Assembly (NCBI GenBank): GCA_017559505.1
Contig: JAFYSF010000036.1
Location: 1-64,000 of the forward strand
Reading direction: 5' to 3'
Length of the DNA stretch: 64,000 nt
Source of the DNA: Paludibacteraceae bacterium
Lineage (GTDB): Bacteria > Bacteroidota > Bacteroidia > Bacteroidales > Paludibacteraceae
The stretch's first letter is position 1. Each line of letters opens with the position of its first letter. The notes under the pieces are model-generated. The model had not been told where the DNA came from, did no database searches, and saw only the letters and a program-made list of their open reading frames with translations. This document shows positions 34,801 to 42,468 of this stretch, one piece after another. A program made the translations under genes and the position numbers.

Positions 34801-35397
34801 ATGTTTTCAGGTATAGTAGAAGAACCTGCAGTTGTGACAGGTCTTCGTAAAGAAGAAGAAAATCTTCATATCACAATGCGTTGTTCGTTCACTAACGAAC
34901 TCAAAATCGACCAATCTGTGGCTCACAACGGTGTGTGCCTCACTGTAGTAGATATTCAAGGCGAAGAGTACACAGTTACTGCGATTAAAGAAACATTAGA
35001 TCGTTCTAATTTAGGGCTTCTCGAAGTTGGTTCTATGGTCAATGTTGAACGCTCGATGTTGATGAATGGTCGTCTTGATGGTCATATCGTGCAAGGACAT
35101 GTTGACCAAACTGCTCGTTGCACCGAAGTGCGCGAAGCTGATGGTAGCCATTATTTCCATTTCGAATATGAGACTACTGAAGAGATGCGTCGTCGTGGCT
35201 ATCTCACTGTAGATAAGGGCTCAGTAACAGTTAATGGCGTATCGCTTACTGTTTGTACACCAACAGATAATAGCTTTGAAGTGGCTATCATACCTTATAC
35301 ATTGGAGCATACTAACTTCTGCCAAATCAAAGTTGGCACAGTGGTAAATCTCGAATTCGACATCATCGGCAAATACATTGCTCGTATGCAATTCTAA
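34801..35397 (+). CDS. ribE: Riboflavin synthase, alpha chain
   Basis: 198 residues. It dismutates two 6,7-dimethyl-8-ribityllumazine molecules into riboflavin. Begins MFSGIVEE and shows the internal duplication of the family: NGVCLTVVDI with GSMVNVERSM in the first half, NGVSLTVCTP with NLEFDIIGKY in the second, and GHIVQGHVD between them. Normal length. The start codon abuts a heptamer array. No FMN riboswitch is evident upstream. Confidence 0.95.
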   Translation: MFSGIVEEPAVVTGLRKEEENLHITMRCSFTNELKIDQSVAHNGVCLTVVDIQGEEYTVTAIKETLDRSNLGLLEVGSMVNVERSMLMNGRLDGHIVQGHVDQTARCTEVREADGSHYFHFEYETTEEMRRRGYLTVDKGSVTVNGVSLTVCTPTDNSFEVAIIPYTLEHTNFCQIKVGTVVNLEFDIIGKYIARMQF

Positions 35398-35403
35398 AAT
35401 AAA

Positions 35404-35458
35404 CGACAAGAAGACAGGAGAACAAGAAAAAAATCATGTTCTTATGTCTTCATGTCTG
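35404..35458. repeat. Inverted heptamer element upstream of the 35473 gene
   Basis: GACAAGAAGACAGGAGAACA on the left is complementary (with few mismatches) to GTTCTTATGTCTTCATGTC on the right, with an A-rich loop. A related hairpin lies on the other side of the next gene (36039-36080). Confidence 0.6.
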
Positions 35459-35472
35459 AAAAAATAAATAAG

Positions 35473-36027
35473 ATGGAAATAGATAAAGAATATTTACAAC
35501 GCTACGAAGATGAATTGACGCAAAAGCTTCTTCGTCAGGCGCACGACTTGCGTTGTGGTTCGGAACAACTCTATCAAACAGAAGATTTAGAGGAAATGTG
35601 GCATAAAATAGCTCCTCAATATATGGTTGATGCAGTGCCAGAGATTGCTCAATATCCAACTGTTGCTATTGCTTGGGCAGGTTATATTGGTATGGGTCTT
35701 GCACATCTTTGGGATAAGGATTGGGCAGAAGTGCTCGGCAGAGAAGATGTATATGCTTCGTTGCGCGACCCTCGTGGTTTCGATGAGATGGATGAGTATA
35801 TCATCGAAGGCGTGATGGGATATTTGCTTGATAGCAAGACAGCACAAGGTTTCGAAAACCTTATGCGTTCGCTCTCGCAAACTGCATTAGCACAAATTCG
35901 TCACGAAGAGATTGAGCCTCAAAGTGAAATGGCATTCCATATATTTGCACGTACCACTAAAGTTATGTTCCGTATAGGTGTAAGTTGCGAACTCTATCGC
36001 CTCGGGTACAAATACGAAAAAATGTAG
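35473..36027 (+). CDS. Conserved Bacteroidota hypothetical protein
   Basis: 184 residues, soluble and helical, with no signal peptide or membrane segment. Notable stretches are LLRQAHDLRCGSEQLYQ, MVDAVPEIAQYPTVAIAWAG and GMGLAHLWDKDWAE. I cannot name a family with confidence. The start at 35473 is preferred because the upstream ATG at 35452 lies inside the hairpin arm of the preceding repeat. The gene is framed by two inverted heptamer elements of the same type. Confidence 0.65.
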   Translation: MEIDKEYLQRYEDELTQKLLRQAHDLRCGSEQLYQTEDLEEMWHKIAPQYMVDAVPEIAQYPTVAIAWAGYIGMGLAHLWDKDWAEVLGREDVYASLRDPRGFDEMDEYIIEGVMGYLLDSKTAQGFENLMRSLSQTALAQIRHEEIEPQSEMAFHIFARTTKVMFRIGVSCELYRLGYKYEKM

Positions 36028-36038
36028 AGAATATATAT

Positions 36039-36080
36039 AAGACATGAAGACAGGAGTACATGTCATCTTGTCTTCATGTA
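36039..36080. repeat. Inverted heptamer element downstream of the 35473 gene
   Basis: GACATGAAGACAGGAGTACA is paired with the complement-like CATCTTGTCTTCATGTA. Same family as 35404-35458. Confidence 0.6.
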
Positions 36081-36119
36081 TTTATTAAAGTATCGAAGAT
36101 AACTTTCTAAATTTTAATT

Positions 36120-36593
36120 ATGGAAATCTTTTTATTCATTCTTTCGGCGTTGTTGATTATTGTGGGGATTATTGGCGCAGTAGTGCCTGCATTGCCTGGT
36201 CCGCCATTGGGCTATGTGGGTCTATTGTTGTTGCAATTAACTGATAAGGTGCAGTTCTCTGTCTCGTTTCTTGTGGGGTGGGGCATTGCCACTTTGGCGG
36301 TGACGATACTTGATTTTTATTTGCCTATATGGACTACTAAGAAAATAGGAGGTTCAAAAGCGGGTATCAATGGTAGTATAATAGGCATGATTGTTGGTAT
36401 TATATTCACTCCCATTGGTATGATACTTGGTACACTTCTTGGAGCAATCGTAGGTGAATTAGTTGGTGGAGCATCTAGAGATAAGGCAATTCGTAGTGGT
36501 TTTGCTACGTTTATTGGTACTATGCTCAGTATCGGCATTAAATTGATTATATGTATATCATTTGCAATATATTTTATTTTTCAACTCTTTTAA
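36120..36593 (+). CDS. DUF456 family membrane protein
   Basis: 157 residues with four hydrophobic segments and many glycines: IIGAVVPALPGPPLGYVGLL near the N-terminus and GGSKAGINGSIIGMIVGII in the middle. These are characteristic of DUF456, an inner-membrane family of unknown function. Intact. Confidence 0.88.
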   Translation: MEIFLFILSALLIIVGIIGAVVPALPGPPLGYVGLLLLQLTDKVQFSVSFLVGWGIATLAVTILDFYLPIWTTKKIGGSKAGINGSIIGMIVGIIFTPIGMILGTLLGAIVGELVGGASRDKAIRSGFATFIGTMLSIGIKLIICISFAIYFIFQLF

Positions 36594-36638
36594 ACTATAA
36601 ATATATATCTAAGTCATAGATAATAAAGGAGGTATATT

Positions 36639-37838
36639 ATGAAACGATTAATGTTATATGTTTGTGCATTGTGCATTGTGCATTGTACATTTTCTCAACG
36701 CTACGATTATGACGATATCTATTTTAATCCTAAAAAAGACATCAAAAAGAGTACAGATGACAGAGTACAGATGACAGATGACAGAGTACAGATGACAGAT
36801 GACAGAGTACAGAGTGTAGAAGATTCTCAACTCTCAACTTTCAACTCTCAACTCTCTTATACCGATCGTATCAACATGTTCCATCGCGTTGAGGATTCGA
36901 CACAACAACGCTTGGCGCATATAGCCGACCCTAATTATACTACTAATGTATTTGTACTCACTGATGGGCAATATGTTGTAGATGTTAATGGTAATAATAT
37001 TGAAATAACTGAAAATTACAACTATCCGTATATGGATTGGAGTAATGCCTATTGGAACAATCCTTATTACTATGGACCATATTATACTTCAAGCTATTAT
37101 TGGAATCGTAACATGTATGGCTGGTATGGCAATTATGGTTGGTCTGTAGGTTTTTATGACCCATATTTCTATGGATTCTATAATCCATGGTACGATCCTT
37201 TCTACACTCCGTATTGGGGATATGCAGGATGTTATGACCCTTATTGGGGACATCATCACCATCACCACCACCATCATCATGGTTATTATCCTAATTACAA
37301 TGGAGGAGCGCATCATCCAAAACCAGATTGGGGTGATTATGTAGCTCGTGGTAATGAAAATGAGCGTCGCAATGTCAATAGTTCTTCTCGTTTAGCAACA
37401 AATGTAGCAGCATCTAATAGAGTGGCGACATCATCACCTTTTGCAGTTCGTCGTGTTAGTGATAAGAGTGTGTCTACATCGGCAATTCGTGGTACGTCTA
37501 CCTCTCGTGGAGCATCTACTTCCACAAATACACAAAGTCGTAAAACGACGACTACTACATTGCCAGCTCGTCCGACAACATCTCGTGAGGTAGCACCTAC
37601 GGTAACAGCACCACGTGCTACAACATCTAACGTGCGTACCACATCAACCTCAACCACAACTCGTAGTTCATCTAATGTGAGAAGTTCATCTTCAACTACT
37701 ACACGTTCAACTTCAACTGCTCGACCATCATCTTCATCAACACGTTCTTCTGGCGGTTTTAGTGGTGGAAGTAGTAGTGGCGGTCGTTCGGGTGGTTCAT
37801 CTGGAAGTTCGAGTTCATCAACAACACGTCGCAGATAA
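36639..37838 (+). CDS. Exported low-complexity protein built partly from heptamer arrays
   Basis: 399 residues. The signal peptide MKRLMLYVCALCIVHCTFSQ comes from GCATTGT repeats, in frame. Residues 38-58 (DDRVQMT repeats) come from ACAGATG/AGTACAG units, and residues 63-73 ([11 protein letters not shown]) from CAACTCT units. A Tyr/Trp/Asn-rich stretch (130-210) includes a run of ten histidines after WG. The C-terminal 150 residues are Ser/Thr/Arg-rich with SSGGRSGGSSGSSS. Resembles low-complexity surface or adhesive proteins; no catalytic domain. Metal binding by the His run is only a guess. Confidence 0.7.
   Translation: MKRLMLYVCALCIVHCTFSQRYDYDDIYFNPKKDIKKSTDDRVQMTDDRVQMTDDRVQSVEDSQLSTFNSQLSYTDRINMFHRVEDSTQQRLAHIADPNYTTNVFVLTDGQYVVDVNGNNIEITENYNYPYMDWSNAYWNNPYYYGPYYTSSYYWNRNMYGWYGNYGWSVGFYDPYFYGFYNPWYDPFYTPYWGYAGCYDPYWGHHHHHHHHHHGYYPNYNGGAHHPKPDWGDYVARGNENERRNVNSSSRLATNVAASNRVATSSPFAVRRVSDKSVSTSAIRGTSTSRGASTSTNTQSRKTTTTTLPARPTTSREVAPTVTAPRATTSNVRTTSTSTTTRSSSNVRSSSSTTTRSTSTARPSSSSTRSSGGFSGGSSSGGRSGGSSGSSSSSTTRRR
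36661..36691 (+). repeat. GCATTGT heptamers in a signal peptide
   Basis: Four units (TTGTGCA three times, then TTGTACA) encode VCALCIVHCT. In frame. Confidence 0.85.
36752..36817 (+). repeat. ACAGATG/AGTACAG heptamer array inside a coding region
   Basis: Eight 7-mers ordered as a 21-base higher-order repeat (AGTACAG, ATGACAG, ATGACAG), in frame. Confidence 0.9.
36823..36856 (+). repeat. CAACTCT heptamers inside a coding region
   Basis: Four to five units encode [11 protein letters not shown] in the same gene as the preceding array. Confidence 0.85.
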
Positions 37839-37858
37839 CAAACAATAAATTTATGGAT

Positions 37859-39415
37859 ATGAAACGAATAATATTATCAATTTGTACATTGTGCATTGTG
37901 CATTATGCATTGTCTCAAGGTTTGATGGATGTTTCTCGTATGGCGAACACCGATATTATGGGTACAGCTCGCTATATGTCAATGGCTGGTTCTATGGGTG
38001 CTCTTGGAGGTGATCCGTCGGCAGTGCTTGACAATCCTGCAGCCCTTGGTATTTATCGTTCATCAGAGTTGAGTTTTACGCTCAATGCCACACCTTCTGT
38101 TACCCGCTCGGTGTCGTCAACCAATGCGTCTAAAGCCAACGATTTCTTTTTTAATTTCAACCAGTTGAGTTATGTAGTCTCTTCGCAAACAGGTAAAGAT
38201 GAGGGTTATGTTTCAAGTAATTTTAGTTTTACATACAATCGTTTGAAGGATTTTCATCGTCAAACTTCAGTTTCAGCAACTGGCACCCCGTCAATGACAA
38301 ATATGATAGCAGATTTTAGTAGTGGATTTTATCCGTCTGAAATTCATGAAGATAATCTTTATGCTCCATATATGTCAATTCTTGGTTATCAAGGTTATTT
38401 GATGGATCCAATGACTCCTGATTCATTGTACTATACACCTTATGCTTATGAGGTAAATCGCATGGCTTATAAAGGCGAAGAGAGTGGTCGTATTGAGGAA
38501 TATAACTTTTCGTATGCAGCCAATATAGGTCATTATCTTTATATTGGTGCCGGTCTTGGTATGCAAACGCTTAATTATCAATTAATCTCTTATTCAGGCG
38601 AGATGTACGATAATGGAGCAAGTGCAACACTGAAAAATGTTTTTAATTCGTCGGGTATAGGTTGGAATCTCCGTATTGGTTTCATTGCGCGTCCAGTGTC
38701 GTGGATGCGCATAGGAGCATCGTTCCAATCACCAACATGGTATTCGCTTTCAGATAGTTATTATGCAAAAATTACAGGCGAAGGCACATCTGCCGATTAT
38801 TCACTTGTAGAATATTCAACGCCAACTTCGCGTAGTAGCTATGGATTCAATTCTCCACTTAAGGCACAAGCATCGGTTGGTTTTGTGTTGGGTAAAGTGG
38901 CTCTTGTCAATGTTGATTATCTTTATACTCATAATGCAGGTATGAAACTTAAAGGCGAATCGTCGGATTATCTTTTTGCCGAGCCTGAATTTGTGTATGA
39001 AAATAATGAGATAAAGAACTATTCACTTTCAACTCATACGATTAAGGCTGGAGCTGAGTTCCGTATAGCATCGCAATTCTCGTTCCGTGCAGGTGCAGCA
39101 TATCGCACTCCTAATTTGGCTACTAATGCAACACGTACATTGCTTGATAATACTACGCGCACCGATATGGAGGTGTTTGTTGATCGCGGAATGCTTTATG
39201 TTTCAGGTGGTTTTGGCTATCGTTATAATGGTTTTGGCATAGATATTACTTATGCTTATAGTCAACAAAATCAAGCTTTTTCGCCATTCCAACAAGGAGC
39301 AGAACTGCTTGGTAATGGATATTATGGCGTTGCAAATCCACAGCCACAATCGCATTTGGCTAATATTAAAACAGTGCGCCATAATGCAGTGTTAACAATA
39401 TTGTATAAATTTTAA
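37859..39415 (+). CDS. FadL/OmpP1-like outer membrane beta-barrel
   Basis: About 518 residues. The signal peptide MKRIILSICTLCIVHYALSQ contains in-frame GCATTGT units. The mature N-terminus has MSMAGSMGALGGDPSAVLDN (followed by PAALG), the signature of OmpP1/FadL/TodX transporters. The rest is a run of amphipathic strands ending VLTILYKF with a C-terminal Phe, as expected of a barrel. Substrate unknown, probably hydrophobic. The start at 37859 gives a normal signal peptide; an ATG two codons earlier is also possible. Confidence 0.88.
   Translation: MKRIILSICTLCIVHYALSQGLMDVSRMANTDIMGTARYMSMAGSMGALGGDPSAVLDNPAALGIYRSSELSFTLNATPSVTRSVSSTNASKANDFFFNFNQLSYVVSSQTGKDEGYVSSNFSFTYNRLKDFHRQTSVSATGTPSMTNMIADFSSGFYPSEIHEDNLYAPYMSILGYQGYLMDPMTPDSLYYTPYAYEVNRMAYKGEESGRIEEYNFSYAANIGHYLYIGAGLGMQTLNYQLISYSGEMYDNGASATLKNVFNSSGIGWNLRIGFIARPVSWMRIGASFQSPTWYSLSDSYYAKITGEGTSADYSLVEYSTPTSRSSYGFNSPLKAQASVGFVLGKVALVNVDYLYTHNAGMKLKGESSDYLFAEPEFVYENNEIKNYSLSTHTIKAGAEFRIASQFSFRAGAAYRTPNLATNATRTLLDNTTRTDMEVFVDRGMLYVSGGFGYRYNGFGIDITYAYSQQNQAFSPFQQGAELLGNGYYGVANPQPQSHLANIKTVRHNAVLTILYKF
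37883..37911 (+). repeat. GCATTGT heptamers in a signal peptide
   Basis: Four units (TTGTACA, TTGTGCA, TTGTGCA, TTATGCA), in frame, encode CTLCIVHYA. Confidence 0.85.
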
Positions 39416-39433
39416 TTAGGTATGAATAAAACG

Positions 39434-39457
39434 TAGGCGCATTTGCGCCTATTTTTT
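39434..39457 (+). terminator. Terminator directly before an ATG
   Basis: Stem TAGGCGC / GCGCCTA and a six-T tail. The ATG of the next gene begins five bases after the last T. Confidence 0.85.
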
Positions 39458-39462
39458 AATAT

Positions 39463-40830
39463 ATGGAAAATAAAGAAAAAATAATATTGCCTCAAGGGTT
39501 TGAGGAGATGGTGCGAGGGGTGATAGGTGATAGCGAATGGAATGCATTTGTTGAGGCGTTGTCGGCAGAGCCATCGGTGAGCGTGCGAATTAATAGTCAA
39601 CGGTCAATAGTCAACGGTCAACAGTCGATTTTTAATTCTCAGTTATCAACAGTAAAGTGGTGTGAGCATGGGTGTTATTTGTCAGAAAGACCGAAATTTA
39701 CGTATGACCCTATGTTTCATGCAGGAGGCTATTATGTGCAAGAAGCATCATCGATGTTTGTGTGGCAAGCATTGAAGCAATATGTTGAGAAAGACGCTGT
39801 TGTGTTAGATATGTGTGCTGCTCCGGGTGGAAAATCTACGGCTATAGCGCAATATTTATCGAAAGATGGATTCTTGGTGTCGAATGAGTATGTGCCACAA
39901 AGAGCGCATGTGTTGGTGGAGAATATTACTAAATGGGGTGCACCTAATTGTGTGGTTACGAATAATGCTCCGCGACATTTTGAGAAATTAAAGATGAAGT
40001 TTGACGCAATATTGGTGGATGCACCATGTTCGGGCGAGGGAATGTTCCGCAAGGATGAGCGAGCAAGAGAGGAGTGGAGTCCTGCGAATGTAGAGATGTG
40101 TGTGGAGCGTCAGCGCGAAATATTGGAGTCGGCATGGGAGGTGTTGAAACCCGATGGTGTGTTGATTTATAGTACTTGTACGTTCAATAGTCACGAAAAT
40201 GAGGAGCAAGTGCAGTGGTTGATTGATGAGATGGGAGCGGAGTATTTGCCGATTAAGATTGAGACAGATTGGATGATTACGGAAACAGAGCGAGGATATA
40301 GATTTTTGCCACATAAAACACGAGGAGAAGGGCTTTTTCTTGCAGCGGTGAGAAAACAATGCACAATTCATAATGAGAAGAAAGCTAATGATAGAAAAGA
40401 GAAAAAGCATAAAAAAGAAAATAATTCTCAACTCTCAACTCTCAACTTGTTGGATGGTGATTTTGTAGTGATGGAGTGTGAGGGGCGATATCATGCAGTG
40501 CAGAGTTTGCGAGCCGATTTGGTGGCAGAATGTCGAAAGACGTTGAATGTGCTTGCTTTTGGAGTGCAGATATTCGAGCAAAAGGGTAAGGATTTGATAC
40601 CGCAAACAGCATTGGCAATGTCGCAAGCATATAAGCGAGGAGCTTACCCAGAGGTAGCGTTATCCTATGAAGAAGCTATCTCATTCTTAAGGAAAGAAGC
40701 CATTGTTTTGGCAGATGCGCCACGAGGCTTTGTGCTTGTAACATATAGCGGATTGCCACTTGGTTGGGTGAAAAATATAGGTAATCGTTGCAATAACTTG
40801 TATCCTGAGTTTTGGCGTATAAGAAATTGA
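39463..40830 (+). CDS. rRNA cytosine-C5 methyltransferase (RsmF/NOL1-Nop2-Sun type)
   Basis: 455 residues. SAM site VLDMCAAPGGKST, motif IV LVDAPCSGEGMFRKD with the release cysteine, motif VI IYSTCTFNSHENEEQV with the catalytic cysteine, and a C-terminal PUA-like domain. It methylates C5 of a cytosine in rRNA. Two extra in-frame inserts come from heptamers: residues near 45-65 (INSQRSIVNGQQSIFNSQLS) and near 321-330 (NNSQLSTLN). Both fall between conserved blocks and the core motifs are intact. The ATG abuts a terminator, so transcription may depend on readthrough or an internal promoter. Confidence 0.92.
   Translation: MENKEKIILPQGFEEMVRGVIGDSEWNAFVEALSAEPSVSVRINSQRSIVNGQQSIFNSQLSTVKWCEHGCYLSERPKFTYDPMFHAGGYYVQEASSMFVWQALKQYVEKDAVVLDMCAAPGGKSTAIAQYLSKDGFLVSNEYVPQRAHVLVENITKWGAPNCVVTNNAPRHFEKLKMKFDAILVDAPCSGEGMFRKDERAREEWSPANVEMCVERQREILESAWEVLKPDGVLIYSTCTFNSHENEEQVQWLIDEMGAEYLPIKIETDWMITETERGYRFLPHKTRGEGLFLAAVRKQCTIHNEKKANDRKEKKHKKENNSQLSTLNLLDGDFVVMECEGRYHAVQSLRADLVAECRKTLNVLAFGVQIFEQKGKDLIPQTALAMSQAYKRGAYPEVALSYEEAISFLRKEAIVLADAPRGFVLVTYSGLPLGWVKNIGNRCNNLYPEFWRIRN
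39592..39655 (+). repeat. GTCAACG/GTCAACA and CAACAGT heptamers inside the methyltransferase gene
   Basis: Units of GGTCAAT, AGTCAAC, GGTCAAC, AGTCG and then TTCTCAG-type repeats, read in frame. Confidence 0.8.
40424..40449 (+). repeat. CAACTCT heptamers inside the methyltransferase gene
   Basis: Three units encode NSQLSTLN, inserted in the linker between catalytic and C-terminal domains. Confidence 0.8.
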
Positions 40831-40843
40831 ATAGATGTGCTAT

Positions 40844-40885
40844 AAAAAAACTTCATTCGCATATTTGCAGAATGAAGTTTTTTTT
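40844..40885 (+). terminator. Terminator overlapping the next promoter
   Basis: Stem AACTTCATTC / GAATGAAGTT with an 11-base loop and eight T residues. Confidence 0.88.
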
Positions 40886-40894
40886 GTACCTTTG
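40864..40894 (+). promoter_or_regulatory. Promoter embedded in a terminator
   Basis: TTTG at 40864-40867 (in the terminator loop), 19 bases, then TACCTTTG at 40887-40894. Drives the truncated fic gene. Confidence 0.65.
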
Positions 40895-40915
40895 CACTGA
40901 GTAAAATGTAGAGTT

Positions 40916-41770
40916 ATGTATAAACGTTCAGAATATCAATTAATTAAGAAATGACTTACTAATAGAGTAGTGCTGGTGATGATGGATGCAGTGCAACATG
41001 CCGATAAAGCACTTACAGCGGAGCGATTGTTCAGTTGGTATGCCGCATTATCTCCTATGGGGTGTAGTGGAATTATGCCAATTACAGTGGCAGCATGGCG
41101 CACAAGCACTCAACCAATGCAGGTGGTAAGTGGAGCTATGGGGAAAGAAAAAGTGCATTATGAAGTACCAGCGTCTGAAGTTGTTCCTGATGAGATGGAT
41201 AAGTTTTTGCGTTGGTTCAATCAAGAAGAGGGTATAGACCCAGTATTGAAAGCTGCAATTGCACATCTTTGGTTTGTTAATATACATCCATTCGATGATG
41301 GCAATGGTCGTCTTACTCGTATTATTACCGATATGTTGTTGGCTCGTGCTGATGGACTGCCTCAACGATTTTATAGTATGTCATCGGCTATTCTACGCAA
41401 TAAAAAGTCATATTATGAGATACTTGAATATACTGGTATGCATGGATTAGATGTTACGCAGTGGTTGATATGGTTTTTGCAAACGATGCAGGAGGCTATT
41501 GACGTAGCACACGAAAAAGTTCAGCGAGTTGTTAGAAAGAGCTTTTTCTGGCAGCGTAATATATCGCGTCAGCTTAATGAACGACAGATAAAGGTGTTAA
41601 ATCTTTTGTGGGATGGTTTTGAAGGAAAACTCAATACAAGTAAATGGGCAAAAATCACTCACATATCCCAAGCCACAGCTTTACGTGATATTCAAGATTT
41701 AGTCTCAAAAGGTCTATTGCGTGATTCGGGCGAAGGTGGTAGAAGTACGAATTATATTTTGGTAGAGTGA
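40916..41770 (+). pseudogene. Fic-family protein lacking its N-terminal domain
   Basis: The original start seems to be 40916 (MYKRSEYQLIKK), followed in the same frame by TGA at 40952. The frame resumes at VVLVMMDAVQHADK and continues to the end, so about 100 residues of the DUF4172-like N-terminal region appear deleted. The core is complete: AHLWFVNIHPFDDGNGRLTR is the Fic AMPylation motif, and a winged-helix-like C-terminus follows. The lost segment normally holds the inhibitory S/T-x-x-x-E-G helix. A shortened protein could start at GTG 40970 or ATG 40979 and would lack autoinhibition, or the locus may be dead. Confidence 0.7.
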
Positions 41771-41772
41771 TT

Positions 41773-42468
41773 TTAAATCATAAATCGTTCTAATTTATTT
41801 TTCCAGCGTTCCCAATCTGGCATTTCTTTTTGTAGTAGTTCCCAAAATGCTTTGGTGTGATTAGGATGTAGCAGGTGGCACAACTCGTGTGTAATAACAT
41901 ATTCAATACATGGACGAGGAGCCATAATTAGTCGAGTATTTAGTATTATTTTACCTTTAGGTGTACAACTGCCCCAACGATTTTCCATTTCTTGAATGTA
42001 TAATGATGATGGTTCGACTCCATACTTTAAAAATCGAGCTATTATAGGTTCGGCATATTCAGCAAATTTAATTTTTGCATGTGACTTATACCAATCTTTC
42101 ATCAACTCTTTAGCCTTAGTTTTTGGACTGCAAACTATTTCAAAATATCTACCTTTATATCTTACACTATTTGGTTTACCTTCTTCTATTTGTAATATAA
42201 ATTGTCGCCCAAGATAGTAATGTGATTCTCCGCTAATATATTGTTTTTGGGGTGTCTGTTCTCCTAATTGCTTGAAATAATTTTGTTGGCGTAATATCCA
42301 AGGTGCTTTTTTCAAAATGCGTTGTTCGATAATTTCTTTTGAAATATCTATAGGTGATAATATTTCAACATTGCCCGATGGATATACTTTAATGCCAAGC
42401 GTTTTGCGATTTGATGCTTTTATGTTATATATTATTTCGTGTGAACCAAATATTATTTTATTTTCCAT
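41773..42468 (-). CDS. YgjP-like metallopeptidase (DUF45) of the restriction operon
   Basis: 231 residues. The zinc motif is YVITHELCHLLHPNHTKAFW (HExxH plus downstream His), with ENRWGSC upstream, typical of the M48-related DUF45/YgjP group. These genes are commonly found in type I restriction operons; their role there is unknown. The last gene of the minus-strand operon, its start overlaps the hsdR stop by one base. It converges with the truncated fic gene, two bases apart. Confidence 0.88.
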   Translation of the reverse strand: MENKIIFGSHEIIYNIKASNRKTLGIKVYPSGNVEILSPIDISKEIIEQRILKKAPWILRQQNYFKQLGEQTPQKQYISGESHYYLGRQFILQIEEGKPNSVRYKGRYFEIVCSPKTKAKELMKDWYKSHAKIKFAEYAEPIIARFLKYGVEPSSLYIQEMENRWGSCTPKGKIILNTRLIMAPRPCIEYVITHELCHLLHPNHTKAFWELLQKEMPDWERWKNKLERFMI

